64,000 bases of DNA from Paenisporosarcina indica (lineage in GTDB: Bacteria; Bacillota; Bacilli; Bacillales_A; Planococcaceae), in assembly GCF_001939075.1 (NCBI RefSeq), contig NZ_MPTA01000008.1, forward strand, positions 1 to 64,000, written 5' to 3'. The translations under genes were made by a program, and so were the position numbers. The notes beneath the pieces were generated by a model. The model saw nothing but the letters and a program-made list of their open reading frames with translations, had not been told where the DNA came from and made no database searches. Shown here in pieces: positions 20,701 through 32,784 of this stretch (positions are counted from its first letter, which is position 1; every line of letters starts with the position of its first letter).

Positions 20701-20964
20701 TTAAATAATTACCGCTTTTTCTACAACTTCCACTAGACGGAAACGTTTTGTAGCAGACAACGGACGAGTTTCCATGATACGAACTACGTCGCCTAATTTA
20801 GCTTCGTTTTGCTCATCATGTGCCTTGAACTTTTTAGAGTACTTAACACGTTTACCATAAAGTTTATGTTTTTTATATGTTTCAATCATAACAGTTACAG
20901 TTTTGTCCATTTTGTCAGAAACAACACGGCCCGTGTATACTTTGCGTTGATTACGCTCAGTCAT
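20701..20964 (-). CDS. rpsQ: 30S ribosomal protein S17
   Basis: Primary 16S-rRNA-binding OB-fold protein of 87 residues. It begins [20 protein letters not shown] and has the [26 protein letters not shown]-type core of the family. Confidence 0.96.
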   Translation of the reverse strand: MTERNQRKVYTGRVVSDKMDKTVTVMIETYKKHKLYGKRVKYSKKFKAHDEQNEAKLGDVVRIMETRPLSATKRFRLVEVVEKAVII

Positions 20965-20982
20965 GCTCGAAAACCTCCTTTA

Positions 20983-21607
<625 letters not shown>

Positions 21608-21608
21608 A

Positions 21609-22274
21609 TTATTTGCCTCCTTCCTCAGAGTTCGAGTTCTTCTTAACTGGAAGGACTTCACCACGATAGATCCAAACTTTAACACCAAGCTTACCATAAG
21701 TTGTGTCAGCTTCAGCGTGTGCATAATCAATGTCAGCACGTAAAGTATGAAGTGGTACAGTTCCTTCACTGTAGTGTTCAGCACGCGCGATGTCTGCGCC
21801 GCCTAAACGTCCAGATACTTGAGTTTTAATCCCTTTAGCACCAGCACGCATTGTGCGTTGTAATGATTGTTTTTGTGCACGACGGAAAGATACGCGGTTT
21901 TCTAATTGACGCGCAATGTTTTCAGCAACTAATTTTGCATCTAGATCCGCACGTTTAATTTCAACGATGTTGATATGAACACGTTTGCCGCCAGTAGTAG
22001 CATTTAGGTTTTTACGAAGTGCTTCCACTTCAGAACCACCTTTACCAATAACCATACCTGGTTTCGCAGTGTGAATTGTTACGTTTACACGGTTTGCAGC
22101 GCGCTCGATTTCAATTTTAGAAACAGAAGCTTCTTTCAAACGTGTTTCGATGTATTTACGAATTTTTATATCTTCGTGAAGAAGAGTTGCATAGTCTTTT
22201 TCTGCATACCATTTAGACTCCCAGTCACGAATAATGCCGATACGTAATCCTATTGGATGTACTTTTTGACCCAC
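21609..22274 (-). CDS. rpsC: 30S ribosomal protein S3
   Basis: mRNA-entry-site protein with helicase activity. The 221-residue product begins [20 protein letters not shown] and has the KH-domain loop [12 protein letters not shown]. It is one base from rplP. Confidence 0.97.
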   Translation of the reverse strand: MGQKVHPIGLRIGIIRDWESKWYAEKDYATLLHEDIKIRKYIETRLKEASVSKIEIERAANRVNVTIHTAKPGMVIGKGGSEVEALRKNLNATTGGKRVHINIVEIKRADLDAKLVAENIARQLENRVSFRRAQKQSLQRTMRAGAKGIKTQVSGRLGGADIARAEHYSEGTVPLHTLRADIDYAHAEADTTYGKLGVKVWIYRGEVLPVKKNSNSEEGGK

Positions 22275-22277
22275 GAA

Positions 22278-22619
22278 TTATCCCTCCTTCTTCTCAGATA
22301 CCACGATCGTAATGTGGCTTGTGCGTTTGTTAATTGCGCTTGCACGCCCCATAGCACGTGGACGGAAACGTTTTAATGTTGGACCTTCGTCAACAAAAAC
22401 TTCAGAAATAACTAGTTTGTTTACATCTAAATCATAGTTGTGCTCAGCGTTTGCAACAGCAGATTTCAACACCTTTTCAACAACAGGTGATGCCGCCTTA
22501 GGAGTAAGGCGCAAAATCGCAACTGCTTCACCGATTTGCTTGCCTCGGATTAAATCAACGACTAATCGTACTTTACGAGGGGCAATACGCACTGTTTTAG
22601 CAATAGCTTTAGCTTGCAT
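22278..22619 (-). CDS. rplV: 50S ribosomal protein L22
   Basis: Its long beta-hairpin lines the exit tunnel and is a macrolide-resistance site; the hairpin sequence [19 protein letters not shown] is of the normal type, without insertion or deletion. The product is 113 residues. Confidence 0.97.
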   Translation of the reverse strand: MQAKAIAKTVRIAPRKVRLVVDLIRGKQIGEAVAILRLTPKAASPVVEKVLKSAVANAEHNYDLDVNKLVISEVFVDEGPTLKRFRPRAMGRASAINKRTSHITIVVSEKKEG

Positions 22620-22638
22620 CAGGATATCCTCCTCTCAA

Positions 22639-22917
22639 TTAGCGTCTTGTTTTCTTATCGTCATTGCCATGGCCTTTATACGCACGTGTTGGTGCGAATT
22701 CGCCCAATTTGTGCCCTACCATATCTTCAGTCACATATACAGGAACGTGTTTACGTCCGTCATATACTGCGATCGTTAATCCGATAAAAGTCGGGAAAAT
22801 TGTTGAACGGCGAGACCAAGTTTTGATCACTTGTTTTTTCTCAGAATCCTTTTGTGCGTCAACCTTCTTCATAAGATGGTCATCAACAAAAGGTCCTTTT
22901 TTCAAGCTACGACCCAT
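22639..22917 (-). CDS. rpsS: 30S ribosomal protein S19
   Basis: Head protein that contacts the A-site finger. The 92-residue product begins [18 protein letters not shown] and has the motif [15 protein letters not shown]. Confidence 0.97.
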   Translation of the reverse strand: MGRSLKKGPFVDDHLMKKVDAQKDSEKKQVIKTWSRRSTIFPTFIGLTIAVYDGRKHVPVYVTEDMVGHKLGEFAPTRAYKGHGNDDKKTRR

Positions 22918-22977
22918 TTTGGAACCTCCCTCAGTGAACTCGCTACGGCTCTCTTTTCGAACCGCAGAAGAATCACA

Positions 22978-23808
22978 TTATTTTTTACGACGACGAATGA
23001 TAAATTTGTCGGATTTGTTTTTCTTTTTACGAGTTTTGTATCCAAGAGTAGGTTTACCCCATGGAGACATTGGTGATTTACGACCGATTGGAGATTTACC
23101 TTCACCACCACCGTGTGGGTGATCGTTCGGGTTCATTACAGATCCACGTACAGTTGGGCGTTTACCTAACCAACGGTTACGACCTGCCTTACCGATGTTA
23201 ATCAATTCGTGTTGTTCGTTACCAACTTGACCAATTGTAGCACGGCAAGTTCCTAGAATCATACGAACTTCACCAGATTGAAGACGAATAATTACGTACT
23301 TATCTTCTTTACCTAGTACTTGTGCAGATGTACCAGCAGAACGTACTAATTGTCCACCTTTACCAGGCTTCATTTCGATGTTATGGATTGTAGAACCCAT
23401 AGGAATGTTTTGTAATGGTAATGCGTTACCCACTTTAATATCAGCATCAGGACCTGAAACGATAGTCATTCCAACTTCTAAGCCTTTAGGTGCTAAGATG
23501 TAACGTTTTTCACCATCTAAATAGTTAATCAATGCAATGTTTGCAGAGCGGTTTGGATCGTACTCAATAGTAGCAACGCGTCCTGGAATGCCATCTTTAA
23601 ATCGTTTGAAATCGATGACACGATATTGACGCTTATGACCGCCACCATGATGACGAACAGTTAACTTACCTTGGTTATTACGGCCGCCTTTACGTTTAAC
23701 AGGCTCAAGCAATGATTTTTCAGGCTTGTTCGTAGTGATTTCAGCGAAATCTGAAGCTGTCATGTTACGTCGACCGTTGGAGGTAGGTTTGTACTTTTTA
23801 ATCGCCAT
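22978..23808 (-). CDS. rplB: 50S ribosomal protein L2
   Basis: Needed for subunit association and peptidyl-transferase assembly. The 276-residue product carries the invariant His of [17 protein letters not shown] near residue 228 and begins [16 protein letters not shown]. Confidence 0.98.
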   Translation of the reverse strand: MAIKKYKPTSNGRRNMTASDFAEITTNKPEKSLLEPVKRKGGRNNQGKLTVRHHGGGHKRQYRVIDFKRFKDGIPGRVATIEYDPNRSANIALINYLDGEKRYILAPKGLEVGMTIVSGPDADIKVGNALPLQNIPMGSTIHNIEMKPGKGGQLVRSAGTSAQVLGKEDKYVIIRLQSGEVRMILGTCRATIGQVGNEQHELINIGKAGRNRWLGKRPTVRGSVMNPNDHPHGGGEGKSPIGRKSPMSPWGKPTLGYKTRKKKNKSDKFIIRRRKK

Positions 23809-23853
23809 GTTTATTCCCTCCTTCTTGTTAGTTCAATTTAAATCCTGTATGGA

Positions 23854-24138
23854 TTAAACTTCGAATAATTCGATGTCTTTGCTTTCAGCAGTTAACTTAA
23901 CAATTGCTTTACGGCGTTTGTTAGTATATCCACCAAATTTACCAACACGTTTGAATTTACCTTTGTAGTTCATGATGTTGACTTTCTCAACTTTCACTCC
24001 AAAGATTTCTTCAACAGCATGTTTAACTTGAGTTTTGTTGGCGCGAGTGTCCACTAAGAAAGTGTACTTTTTCTCTTCCATGACTTCTGAAGAACGCTCG
24101 GTAATGACCGGACGTTTAATAATATCACGTGCTTCCAT
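23854..24138 (-). CDS. rplW: 50S ribosomal protein L23
   Basis: Main docking site for trigger factor and SRP at the tunnel exit. The 94-residue product begins [20 protein letters not shown]. Its ATG overlaps the rplD stop by one base (TAATG). Confidence 0.97.
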   Translation of the reverse strand: MEARDIIKRPVITERSSEVMEEKKYTFLVDTRANKTQVKHAVEEIFGVKVEKVNIMNYKGKFKRVGKFGGYTNKRRKAIVKLTAESKDIELFEV

Positions 24139-24761
24139 TATCCTAGCACCTCCTCGATTTTTTCTACAGCAGCTTTAGTCACGATAATTTTCTCGTGTCC
24201 AAGCAAGTCAAGAACATTAATGCCTGTTGCTGTTACTACTGATACTCCTGGGATGTTACGAGCAGATAATGCTACGTTTTCATCAAGTTCAGCTGTAACG
24301 AACAAAGCTTTTTTCTCGATCGAAAGGTCTTTCAACACTTTCAAGAAGTCTTTTGTTTTTGGTGCGTTTAAAGCTAAGCTTTCAAGAACGATGAAGTTCT
24401 CTTCTAACACTTTCGAAGAAAGAGCAGAACGAAGAGCTAAGCGACGAACTTTTTTCGGCAATTTGTAGCTGTAGCTACGTGGAACTGGACCGAAAACAAC
24501 ACCACCGCCACGCCATTGTGGAGAACGAATTGAACCTTGACGAGCACGACCTGTTCCTTTTTGTTTCCATGGCTTACGACCACCACCAGCAACTTCAGAA
24601 CGGTTTTTAACTTTATGATTACCTTGACGTAGTGAAGCTCTTTGAGAGACTACTGCATCAAATAATACATTATTGTTTGGTGCGATTCCGAAAACCGCAT
24701 CGTTTAATTCGATTTCACCAACAGATGAACCTGTTTGGTTAAGTAAAGATACTTTTGGCAT
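24138..24761 (-). CDS. rplD: 50S ribosomal protein L4
   Basis: Early-assembly protein whose loop reaches the exit tunnel. The loop reads [20 protein letters not shown], with no change at the usual macrolide-resistance residues. In E. coli L4 represses the S10 operon; whether it does so here is unknown, although a structured leader precedes rpsJ. Length is 207 residues. Confidence 0.97.
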   Translation of the reverse strand: MPKVSLLNQTGSSVGEIELNDAVFGIAPNNNVLFDAVVSQRASLRQGNHKVKNRSEVAGGGRKPWKQKGTGRARQGSIRSPQWRGGGVVFGPVPRSYSYKLPKKVRRLALRSALSSKVLEENFIVLESLALNAPKTKDFLKVLKDLSIEKKALFVTAELDENVALSARNIPGVSVVTATGINVLDLLGHEKIIVTKAAVEKIEEVLG

Positions 24762-24788
24762 TCCTGTTATCCTCCTTTCTCTATTTAA

Positions 24789-25418
24789 TTAGTTAGCTTT
24801 AATAGCAGATTTAACTACCACTAATGCTTTGCGAGAACCAGGAACATTACCTTTAACAAGTAGCAAGTTACGATCAGCATCAACTTTTACAATTACTAAG
24901 TTTTGGATCGTTACCATTGTGCCACCCATTTGACCAGGTAATTTCTTTTGTTTGAATACACGGTTCGGAGCAACTGGCCCCATTGAACCTGGACGACGGT
25001 GGTAACGAGATCCGTGGGCCATAGGTCCGCGAGATTGTCCGTGGCGTTTAATAACACCTTGGAAACCTTTACCTTTTGTCACACCAGATACATCAATTAC
25101 ATCGCCTTCTGCGAAACTTTCAACCTTGACTTCTTGACCAACTTCGTACTCAGCAATATTCAAGCCGCGGAATTCACGGATGAAGCGCTTAGGGGCAGTG
25201 CTTGCTTTTGCTACGTGTCCTTTTGCAGGTTTGTTAGAAAGCTTTTCACGCTTATCTTCAAAACCTAATTGGATTGCTTCGTAGCCGTCTGTTTCAACTG
25301 ATTTCTTTTGAAGCACCACGTTTGGAGAAGCTTCAATTACAGTTACAGGGATTAAGTCACCGTTCTCAGCAAATACTTGCGTCATACCGATTTTTCTACC
25401 TAAGATTCCTTTGGTCAT
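24789..25418 (-). CDS. rplC: 50S ribosomal protein L3
   Basis: Initiates 50S assembly; its finger reaches the peptidyl-transferase centre. The 209-residue product begins [16 protein letters not shown] and has the finger sequence [17 protein letters not shown]. Confidence 0.97.
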   Translation of the reverse strand: MTKGILGRKIGMTQVFAENGDLIPVTVIEASPNVVLQKKSVETDGYEAIQLGFEDKREKLSNKPAKGHVAKASTAPKRFIREFRGLNIAEYEVGQEVKVESFAEGDVIDVSGVTKGKGFQGVIKRHGQSRGPMAHGSRYHRRPGSMGPVAPNRVFKQKKLPGQMGGTMVTIQNLVIVKVDADRNLLLVKGNVPGSRKALVVVKSAIKAN

Positions 25419-25464
25419 GTGTCACACCTCCTGCAGTTATTGTTTTTATATTTGTTATTTACCA

Positions 25465-25931
<467 letters not shown>

Positions 25932-26011
25932 GTGTTTTGTCGAAATTCTTTTTACTAACTCATGCTTATATAAACAATGAAGTTTACAAGTATCAGTATA
26001 AGAAAAACATC

Positions 26012-26045
26012 AGCCTGCATCAAGGTAGATGCAAGCTGTTTTTTA
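26012..26045. terminator. Terminator-like hairpin beyond the antiporter pseudogene
   Basis: CAGCTTGCATC with GATGCAGGCTG on the minus strand (one wobble). A T-rich run follows on both strands. It would end the minus-strand antiporter transcript, about 70 bases after its stop. Confidence 0.65.
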
Positions 26046-26111
26046 TATTGTATGATGGTTTTACATTTATTTCAATAGCTAGACAAATAGTCCGAACATT
26101 AAGTTCTCACC

Positions 26112-27347
26112 TTAAAGAACCATGACCGTAATCCAACCAAAAACTAGTAACGGAATATTGTAATGCAAGAAAGTAGGAACACGAGTATCCCAGATATGAT
26201 TTTGCTGACCATCGGCATATCATCCTGCAGTTGATGCGGGTGTACTATCCGAAGCTGATAATCCTGTATCTCTTAGTGCGCCAGCAGTTCCTATTAATGA
26301 TATGATTTCGAGTGTGCTTTAACCGCATTCCAATTCTAACGGTACGAATATTGCAACGATAATCGCTATTGTTCTAAAGGATGTACCGATCCCATCATAA
26401 TCAATAAGTCGATAAGTCCCCTGTTTCCTTCTTTTAATAATGCAGCACTTCCAACCATTGATTCAATGTCTCCAGTTGCTTGAACCACCGAAGCAAACCC
26501 ATTTGCAGCAATCATGACGAATCCGTTGAACGCAATCATACGCATCCCTCACCCAGTATCTCCCTCTTTCCAATTTAGTGTTCCCGAAATGTACAATGCA
26601 ACTTTTCCTGGAAGTGCCCCAATAATTAAGACATCCGTTGAGATTTGAGCAACCAATGCAGCAATTAATGCAATCACAGTAAAGATGGTATCTTTATTAT
26701 CGGCTTTAACCAAAGTAGTTTCTTCTATAATAGTCTCACTTTCATATTTGCGAAGCTCTCAATATGAAATAAACAGCCTTCAACAAACCAGCAACAAGGA
26801 CTCACCATCGGGATTAACATTGCAAACGGATACCCTTTAAATCAATCGCAAGACCAACAACATCTATTTGAGTCGCAGTGAATTCTTCTATGATGAAACC
26901 AAAAGTTAACACCAAAGCAATAAGGCGCATTCGGTTTTCAATAGGTTCATAACATGTAAGCTGAGTGATTCGAGTAACGGAATAAATGCGATATGAATCG
27001 GTTTATAATTTTGTGAGAATACCGCCATAAGTAACAAAGCTAAGATAATAAGAGTTTTAGCAAAGCCTGTCTTTTCTGTTTCACCATCTTTAATGATCAA
27101 TTTATGTATGCTTGTCACAAGAAGCTCTGGAATTCCCGTTTTTTGAACTCACTACAGCAAATCCACCAAATAAGGCATAACTTAGTGCGATTGAGGCTAC
27201 AGCTCCCAAACCATGCGTGAAAGAAGTGATGGTATCGATCAACGATAACCCACCAGTTAGAACACTTGAAATTGCCCCAATAACCAATCCAAGTAAAACA
27301 TTTACTCGCAGCAAGTTCAAAATCAGCACGACTGCAACTGCATTCAT
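26112..27347 (-). pseudogene. Decayed YuiF-type Na+/H+ antiporter-family gene
   Basis: A complete but broken membrane-transporter gene. The N-terminal part, MNAVAVVLILNLLRVNVLLG..., matches YuiF-like antiporter-family proteins in style. A frameshift near 27125-27145 follows the peptide GGFAVV; the next frame resumes with GIPELLVTSIHKLI. Further shifts or stops lie near 26906-26950, 26750-26850, 26545-26560 and 26320, yet recognisable pieces continue (DTIFTVIALIAALVAQ, MRMIAFNGFVMIAANGFA, GIGTSFRTIAIIVAIFVP, LIGTAGALRDTGLSAS) down to [10 protein letters not shown] and a stop at 26112. Full length with several lesions means recent decay. It sits between rpsJ and tufA, where B. subtilis has ybaC. 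Confidence 0.85.
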
Positions 27348-27878
27348 TTATATTAACCTCTTTATACTTTAGACCACTGGTGTGTTAGTACATAAGAAAA
27401 TAGAGATCAAAATATTTATGAATCAACAATTTATTGGAAACAATTATTGCTATGTGGTAGATATCCAATCTATCAAGCAAATACAAACTCATAAGCAAGT
27501 CAGCATGTATATGAGATATTCTTTGAGTGTCTTTTTCGTTTATGAAAAATTTAACGCACAAGCTGAGACGTTTATCGCTCATCCTAGAGATTTTTCAATG
27601 AAACTCGTCACACCGATAGGTAGATTCTTCGAACAAACAGGAAAAAGAGAGAAGTTGAATGGTTTTGTTCTTGTAAACTTTTGTTGAAAGCAAAAAGCAA
27701 CTACGTAGTAAGTAAGCAATAATATAGATCAATCATTTTATCGACTATTTCAGATTTGTCATTGAAAACTTGTTGATCAAATAATTTTCAGAGACACGTT
27801 GAATTCCATCATGTTATGTCATTACTTAGGAAATAGTATTGTAAACAATTTTAACTAGATAAACATTCTAAACGAAAA
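27348..27878. other. Gap with one repeat-family remnant
   Basis: This stretch of about 530 bases between the antiporter pseudogene and the tufA terminator is AT-rich. A 101-codon plus-strand frame is not convincing. At 27570-27581 it contains GTTTATCGCTCA and about 90 bases later GAATGGTTTTGTT, both shared with the repeat locus at 60.3-60.5 kb. Confidence 0.5.
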
Positions 27879-27910
27879 AAAGACCTTGCCAGCGTCCCGG
27901 CAAGGTCTTT
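27879..27910 (-). terminator. Terminator of tufA
   Basis: A perfect 12-bp stem AAAGACCTTGCC/GGCAAGGTCTTT with an 8-base loop, followed by a T run on the minus strand, 19 bases past the stop. Confidence 0.93.
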
Positions 27911-27928
27911 CTAAAAGTTTAATAATAA

Positions 27929-29116
27929 TTATTTAGTAATAGTAGCAACTACACCAGCACCAACAGTACGTCCACCCTCACGGATAGAGAACTTAGTACC
28001 TTCTTCAAGCGCGATTGGAGCGATAAGAGAAACAGTCATTTCGATGTTGTCTCCAGGCATAACCATTTCAACGCCTTCAGGTAAGTTACAAACACCAGTT
28101 ACGTCAGTTGTACGGAAGTAGAACTGAGGACGGTAGTTAGTGAAGAATGGAGTATGACGTCCACCTTCTTCTTTTGATAAAACATAAACTTCAGCTTTGA
28201 AGTCTGTGTGTGGAGTGATTGAACCTGGTTTAGCTAATACTTGTCCACGTTGGATATCTTCACGAGCTACCCCACGAAGAAGAGCACCGATGTTGTCACC
28301 AGCTTCTGCATAGTCAAGTAATTTACGGAACATTTCAACACCAGTTACAGTAGTTGATTTTGGTTCTTCTGCGATACCGATGATATCAACAACGTCTCCA
28401 ACTTTAACTTGTCCGCGATCAACGCGTCCAGTTGCAACTGTTCCACGACCTGTGATTGAGAATACATCCTCAACAGGCATCATGAATGGTTTGTCAGTTT
28501 GACGTTCTGGAGTTGGGATGTAAGAATCAACAGCGTCCATTAATTCAACGATTTTCTCTTCCCAATCAGCTTCGCCTTCAAGAGCTTTTAGAGCTGAACC
28601 TTTAATTACTGGAATGTCATCGCCAGGGAAGTCATATTCAGAAAGAAGGTCACGAATTTCCATTTCTACTAATTCAAGTAGCTCTTCGTCGTCAACCATA
28701 TCACATTTGTTCATGAATACTACTAAGTAAGGTACACCAACTTGACGTGAAAGAAGGATGTGCTCACGAGTTTGAGGCATTGGACCGTCAGCAGCAGATA
28801 CTACTAAGATACCACCGTCCATTTGTGCAGCACCAGTGATCATGTTTTTAACATAATCGGCATGTCCTGGGCAGTCAACGTGTGCATAGTGACGAGTTGC
28901 AGTTTCATACTCAACGTGAGAAGTGTTGATTGTGATTCCACGCTCTTTTTCTTCAGGAGCGTTATCGATTTGTGCATAGCTCATTGCAGTACCACCAGAG
29001 CGTTTTGCAAGAACTGTTGCGATTGCAGCTGTTAAAGTTGTTTTACCATGGTCAACGTGACCGATTGTTCCTACGTTTGCGTGAGTTTTAGAACGATCAA
29101 ATTTAGCTTTAGCCAT
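27929..29116 (-). CDS. tufA: Translation elongation factor Tu
   Basis: Delivers aminoacyl-tRNA to the ribosome. The 395-residue GTPase begins [27 protein letters not shown] with G1 GHVDHGKT, G3 DCPGH and G4 NKCD all intact. The ATG at 29116 follows GAGGAGGAT; an N-terminal extension of 25 codons in frame is not part of the protein. It has its own likely promoter in the fusA-tufA gap and a strong terminator. Confidence 0.98.
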   Translation of the reverse strand: MAKAKFDRSKTHANVGTIGHVDHGKTTLTAAIATVLAKRSGGTAMSYAQIDNAPEEKERGITINTSHVEYETATRHYAHVDCPGHADYVKNMITGAAQMDGGILVVSAADGPMPQTREHILLSRQVGVPYLVVFMNKCDMVDDEELLELVEMEIRDLLSEYDFPGDDIPVIKGSALKALEGEADWEEKIVELMDAVDSYIPTPERQTDKPFMMPVEDVFSITGRGTVATGRVDRGQVKVGDVVDIIGIAEEPKSTTVTGVEMFRKLLDYAEAGDNIGALLRGVAREDIQRGQVLAKPGSITPHTDFKAEVYVLSKEEGGRHTPFFTNYRPQFYFRTTDVTGVCNLPEGVEMVMPGDNIEMTVSLIAPIALEEGTKFSIREGGRTVGAGVVATITK

Positions 29117-29198
29117 TAGAGAAATCCTCCTCAAAATTATATTAATAGTTTTTTGTATGAATGATGAAGGTCGCGATCCCACATCATTCATAGCTTAC

Positions 29199-29226
29199 AA
29201 AATAGTTATACTTGATAAAAAGTCAA
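29199..29226 (-). promoter_or_regulatory. Probable tufA promoter
   Basis: TTGACT (29221-29226) and TATTTT (29199-29204) on the minus strand, 16 bases apart. A 9-bp inverted repeat (29158-29166 with 29182-29190) lies in the leader between promoter and start codon. Confidence 0.5.
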
Positions 29227-29233
29227 AATTCAA

Positions 29234-31312
29234 TTATTGACCTTTATTTTTTTTGATAATTTCTTCTGAAATTGATTTAGGTACTTCTTCGTAGTGATCG
29301 AAAGTCATAGAGAATACTCCACGCCCCTGAGTCGCAGAACGAAGTGTTGTAGCATAACCAAACATTTCTGCAAGTGGAACCATTGAACGAACAACTTGTG
29401 AATTACCACGAGCATCCATACCTTCTACGCGTCCACGGCGAGAAGTGATGTTACCCATAATATCTCCCAAGTATTCTTCAGGAATTACTACTTCCACTTT
29501 CATCATTGGCTCAAGAAGAACTGGTTTACATTTTGAAATTGCGTTTTTCAATGCCATAGATGCAGCAATTTTGAACGCCATTTCATTTGAATCGACATCA
29601 TGGTAAGAACCGTCAAATAGACGAGCCTTAATGTCGATAAGTGGATATCCAGCAATTACACCATTGTTTAAAGAGTCACGAAGACCTGCTTCAACAGCTG
29701 GGATGTATTCACGTGGTACAACACCACCGACAACGCCATTTACGAATTCAAAGCCTTTTCCTTCTTCGTTTGGAGAGAATTCAATCCAAACGTGTCCGAA
29801 TTGACCACGACCACCAGATTGTCGAACGAATTTACCTTCAACTGAAGCGGACTCACGGAATGTCTCACGGTAAGATACCATTGGAGCACCAACGTTAGCT
29901 TCCACTTTAAATTCACGGCGCATACGGTCAACTAAGATATCAAGGTGAAGTTCACCCATACCAGAGATGATTGTTTGTCCAGTTTCTGTGTCAGTATGAG
30001 CACGGAAAGTTGGATCTTCTTCTTGAAGTTTTTGTAAAGCTTGACCCATTTTATCTTGGTCAGCTTTTGATTTCGGTTCTACAGATAAAGAGATAACTGG
30101 CTCTGGGAATTCCATTGATTCAAGAATAACTTGGTTTTTCTCGTCACATAGAGTATCACCAGTTGTAGTGTCTTTAAGACCAACAGCAGCAGCGATATCA
30201 CCAGAATAAACTTTAGAAATCTCTTCACGGCTGTTCGCATGCATTTGTAAGATACGACCTACGCGCTCACGTTTACCTTTTGTAGAGTTTTGTACGTATG
30301 AACCTGATTCAAGAACACCAGAGTACACACGGAAGAATGTTAATTTACCAACATAAGGGTCAGTCATTACTTTGAATGCCAATGCAGAGAATGGTTCATT
30401 GTCATCGGAATGACGAACAACCTCTTCATCAGAATCAGGTAATATACCATTAATAGCTGGCACGTCTGTTGGAGCTGGAAGATAATCAACTACTGCGTCA
30501 AGCATTTTTCGAACACCTTTGTGTTTGAATGCTGAACCACAAATAACTGGGTAGAATTCAACTGCAATTGTCGCTTTACGGATAGCCGTTTTCAACTCTG
30601 CATTTGAGATTTCTTCACCTTCTAGGTATTTCTCCATAAGATCTTCGTCAACGCTAGCTACCGCTTCGATTAATTTCTCACGATATTCTGCCGCTTGATC
30701 TTTATGTGATTCAGGAATTTCGCCTTCTGTAACTGCAGTACCGTCTTCGTTACCGTAGAAAGTAGCATTCATTTCAATAAGGTCGATAATTGCACTGAAT
30801 TCTTCTTCAGCACCAATTGGAAGTTGGATTGGATGCGCGTTCGCTTGAAGGCGATCGTGTAGAGTTCCTACAGAATATAGGAAGTCTGCACCCATTTTAT
30901 CCATTTTGTTAATGAAAACAATACGTGGTACGCCATAAGTTGTCGCTTGACGCCACACTGTTTCAGTTTGTGGTTCTACACCAGATTGTGCATCTAGAAC
31001 AGTAACGGCTCCATCAAGTACTCGAAGTGAACGTTCAACTTCAACAGTGAAATCAACGTGTCCAGGAGTATCAATGATGTTTACGCGGTGACCCTTCCAA
31101 GAAGCTGTTGTAGCAGCAGATGTGATAGTGATACCACGTTCTTGCTCTTGCTCCATCCAGTCCATTTGTGATGCACCTTCATGCGTTTCACCAATTTTAT
31201 GGATTTTACCAGTGTAATAAAGAACACGCTCAGTTGTTGTTGTTTTACCAGCATCGATATGAGCCATGATTCCGATATTACGCGTATTCTCTAAGGAGAA
31301 CTCTCTAGCCAT
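29234..31312 (-). CDS. fusA: Translation elongation factor G
   Basis: GTPase that drives translocation and, with RRF, ribosome recycling. The 692-residue product has G1 [12 protein letters not shown] (residues 17-28), switch [11 protein letters not shown] and G4 NKMDK, and the full five-domain length. It is the third gene of the str operon, rpsL-rpsG-fusA-tufA. Confidence 0.98.
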   Translation of the reverse strand: MAREFSLENTRNIGIMAHIDAGKTTTTERVLYYTGKIHKIGETHEGASQMDWMEQEQERGITITSAATTASWKGHRVNIIDTPGHVDFTVEVERSLRVLDGAVTVLDAQSGVEPQTETVWRQATTYGVPRIVFINKMDKMGADFLYSVGTLHDRLQANAHPIQLPIGAEEEFSAIIDLIEMNATFYGNEDGTAVTEGEIPESHKDQAAEYREKLIEAVASVDEDLMEKYLEGEEISNAELKTAIRKATIAVEFYPVICGSAFKHKGVRKMLDAVVDYLPAPTDVPAINGILPDSDEEVVRHSDDNEPFSALAFKVMTDPYVGKLTFFRVYSGVLESGSYVQNSTKGKRERVGRILQMHANSREEISKVYSGDIAAAVGLKDTTTGDTLCDEKNQVILESMEFPEPVISLSVEPKSKADQDKMGQALQKLQEEDPTFRAHTDTETGQTIISGMGELHLDILVDRMRREFKVEANVGAPMVSYRETFRESASVEGKFVRQSGGRGQFGHVWIEFSPNEEGKGFEFVNGVVGGVVPREYIPAVEAGLRDSLNNGVIAGYPLIDIKARLFDGSYHDVDSNEMAFKIAASMALKNAISKCKPVLLEPMMKVEVVIPEEYLGDIMGNITSRRGRVEGMDARGNSQVVRSMVPLAEMFGYATTLRSATQGRGVFSMTFDHYEEVPKSISEEIIKKNKGQ

Positions 31313-31363
31313 TTTGTATTTCTCCTTCCATCTCTCAAATGAGTAATTAGTGGATGAAAAATC

Positions 31364-31834
31364 CTACCAGCGGTAATGAGCGAATGCTTTGTTCGCTTCT
31401 GCCATTTTGTGCATATCTTCACGTTTTTTAACTGAAGCACCAGTGTTGTTAGAAGCGTCAAGAATTTCATTAGCTAGACGCTCTTCCATTGTTTTCTCCC
31501 CACGAAGACGAGAATAGTTCACTAAGTAACGAAGACCTAGTGTAGAACGACGTTCTGGGCGTACTTCGATTGGCACCTGATAGTTAGAACCACCAACACG
31601 GCGAGCTTTAACTTCAAGGACTGGCATGATGTTTGCTAATGCAGCATCAAATACTTCTACAGGATCTTTACCTGAACGTTCTTTAACTAGTTCGAACGCT
31701 CCATAAAGAATTTTTTGAGAAGTACCTCTTTTACCATCTACCATCATTTTATTGACTAAACGAGTTACTAGTTTCGAATTATAAATTGGATCTGGTAACA
31801 CGTCACGTTTGGAAACAGGACCTTTACGAGGCAT
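31364..31834 (-). CDS. rpsG: 30S ribosomal protein S7
   Basis: Nucleates the 30S head and lines the E site. The 156-residue product begins [20 protein letters not shown] and ends [14 protein letters not shown], the normal bacterial length. Confidence 0.97.
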   Translation of the reverse strand: MPRKGPVSKRDVLPDPIYNSKLVTRLVNKMMVDGKRGTSQKILYGAFELVKERSGKDPVEVFDAALANIMPVLEVKARRVGGSNYQVPIEVRPERRSTLGLRYLVNYSRLRGEKTMEERLANEILDASNNTGASVKKREDMHKMAEANKAFAHYRW

Positions 31835-31876
31835 GTGTTTTCCTCCTTTCGAGTATTTCTATAGTTTTATTTTATA

Positions 31877-32299
31877 TTAGCTTTTTTTAACTTTAGGGCG
31901 TTTAGTACCGTATAATGAACGGCTTTGCATACGTCCGTTTACACCAGCTGTATCAAGAGCACCACGTACGATATGGTAACGTACTCCAGCTAAGTCTTTT
32001 ACTCGTCCTCCACGGATTAGAACAACACTGTGTTCTTGAAGGTTGTGACCTTCACCAGGGATGTACGCAGTAACCTCAAGTAGGTTAGTTAAACGTACAC
32101 GAGCATATTTACGTAATGCCGAGTTAGGTTTACGTGGCGTCATTGTACCAACACGTGTACAAACCCCACGTTTTTGCGGAGAGTTAACGTTTGTTAACGT
32201 TTTTTTAGAGCTGTTATACCCTTTATTCAACGCAGGTGAGTTTGATTTTACACTTTTGGATTTACGAGGCTTACGTACTAATTGGTTAATTGTAGGCAT
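31877..32299 (-). CDS. rpsL: 30S ribosomal protein S12, with Arg56 and Ala104
   Basis: Decoding-centre protein and the classic streptomycin target. The 140-residue product begins [20 protein letters not shown] and carries the two conserved decoding loops. In the first loop the Lys that is E. coli K42 / B. subtilis K56 is Arg ([11 protein letters not shown], codon CGT at 32132-32134). In the second loop the Pro that is E. coli P90 / B. subtilis P104 is Ala ([10 protein letters not shown], codon GCT at 31988-31990), while the neighbouring Lys101 (E. coli K87) is kept. Both positions are known sites of streptomycin-resistance or dependence changes. The rest of the protein looks normal. Confidence 0.97.
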   Translation of the reverse strand: MPTINQLVRKPRKSKSVKSNSPALNKGYNSSKKTLTNVNSPQKRGVCTRVGTMTPRKPNSALRKYARVRLTNLLEVTAYIPGEGHNLQEHSVVLIRGGRVKDLAGVRYHIVRGALDTAGVNGRMQSRSLYGTKRPKVKKS

Positions 32300-32360
32300 C
32301 GATTATTCCTCCCTTCTTCTTATCGTTGTAATACCACACATCCAGGTGGTTCATTTTTGG

Positions 32361-32398
32361 GTAAAAAACAAAGTTTTTGTGTTTTCTTACACAAAAAC
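32361..32398 (-). terminator. Terminator or attenuator between rplGB and rpsL
   Basis: GTTTTTGTGT (10 bp) pairs with ACACAAAAAC around a 6-base loop and is followed by TTTGTTTTTT on the minus strand. It would lower read-through from the rpoBC unit into the str operon. Confidence 0.55.
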
Positions 32399-32400
32399 CA

Positions 32401-32649
32401 TTATACAGTAATTGCAACTACTGCTGCACCTACTTGAAGTCCGCAGGCTTTACCGAGTTCTATTTTAGACTCTACAAATTCAACCTTCACACCTTTTTCT
32501 TGTGCTAATTGAATAGCCGATTGGGTGATCCGAGTGTCTGCATCGCGAGCCACGAGAATTTCTACTACATGGCCACCGTGTATTGCTTTTACTGCTTGCT
32601 TAGTACCGATGACGGTTTTCTTCGCCTGATTAACTTTTTCATAAGACAT
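32401..32649 (-). CDS. rplGB: L7Ae-family K-turn-binding protein
   Basis: Small RNA-binding protein (B. subtilis YbxF/RplGB) that recognises kink-turn RNA; its cellular target is not settled. The 82-residue product has the L7Ae core: AVKAIHGGHVVEILVARDAD followed by VEFVESKIELGKACG, with the RNA-contacting Gly-Lys-Ala-Cys-Gly segment. It is always found between rpoC and rpsL in Bacilli, as here. Confidence 0.93.
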   Translation of the reverse strand: MSYEKVNQAKKTVIGTKQAVKAIHGGHVVEILVARDADTRITQSAIQLAQEKGVKVEFVESKIELGKACGLQVGAAVVAITV

Positions 32650-32741
32650 TTACATATCCTCCAAAGACCCAGACCTTCAACTATCAACCTTAAACATATT
32701 AACATTCAAAAATTTTTCTGTCAACCTGTTTCAGAAAATAT

Positions 32742-32772
32742 CCGGGGGGATGTTTCAATAATATTCCCCCGG
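32742..32772 (-). terminator. Hairpin after rpoC
   Basis: CCGGGGG with CCCCCCGG and a loop of about 16 bases, 12 bases past the rpoC stop. The run that follows on the minus strand (ATATTTTC) is only partly T-rich, so this may be a partial terminator or a 3'-end stabiliser. Confidence 0.55.
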
Positions 32773-32784
32773 AATTTGTTGAAG

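Noticed and set aside
27382-27687. 101-codon plus-strand frame upstream of tufA
   Set aside because: AT-rich, overlaps a repeat-family remnant, lacks a ribosome-binding site and has no recognisable motif.
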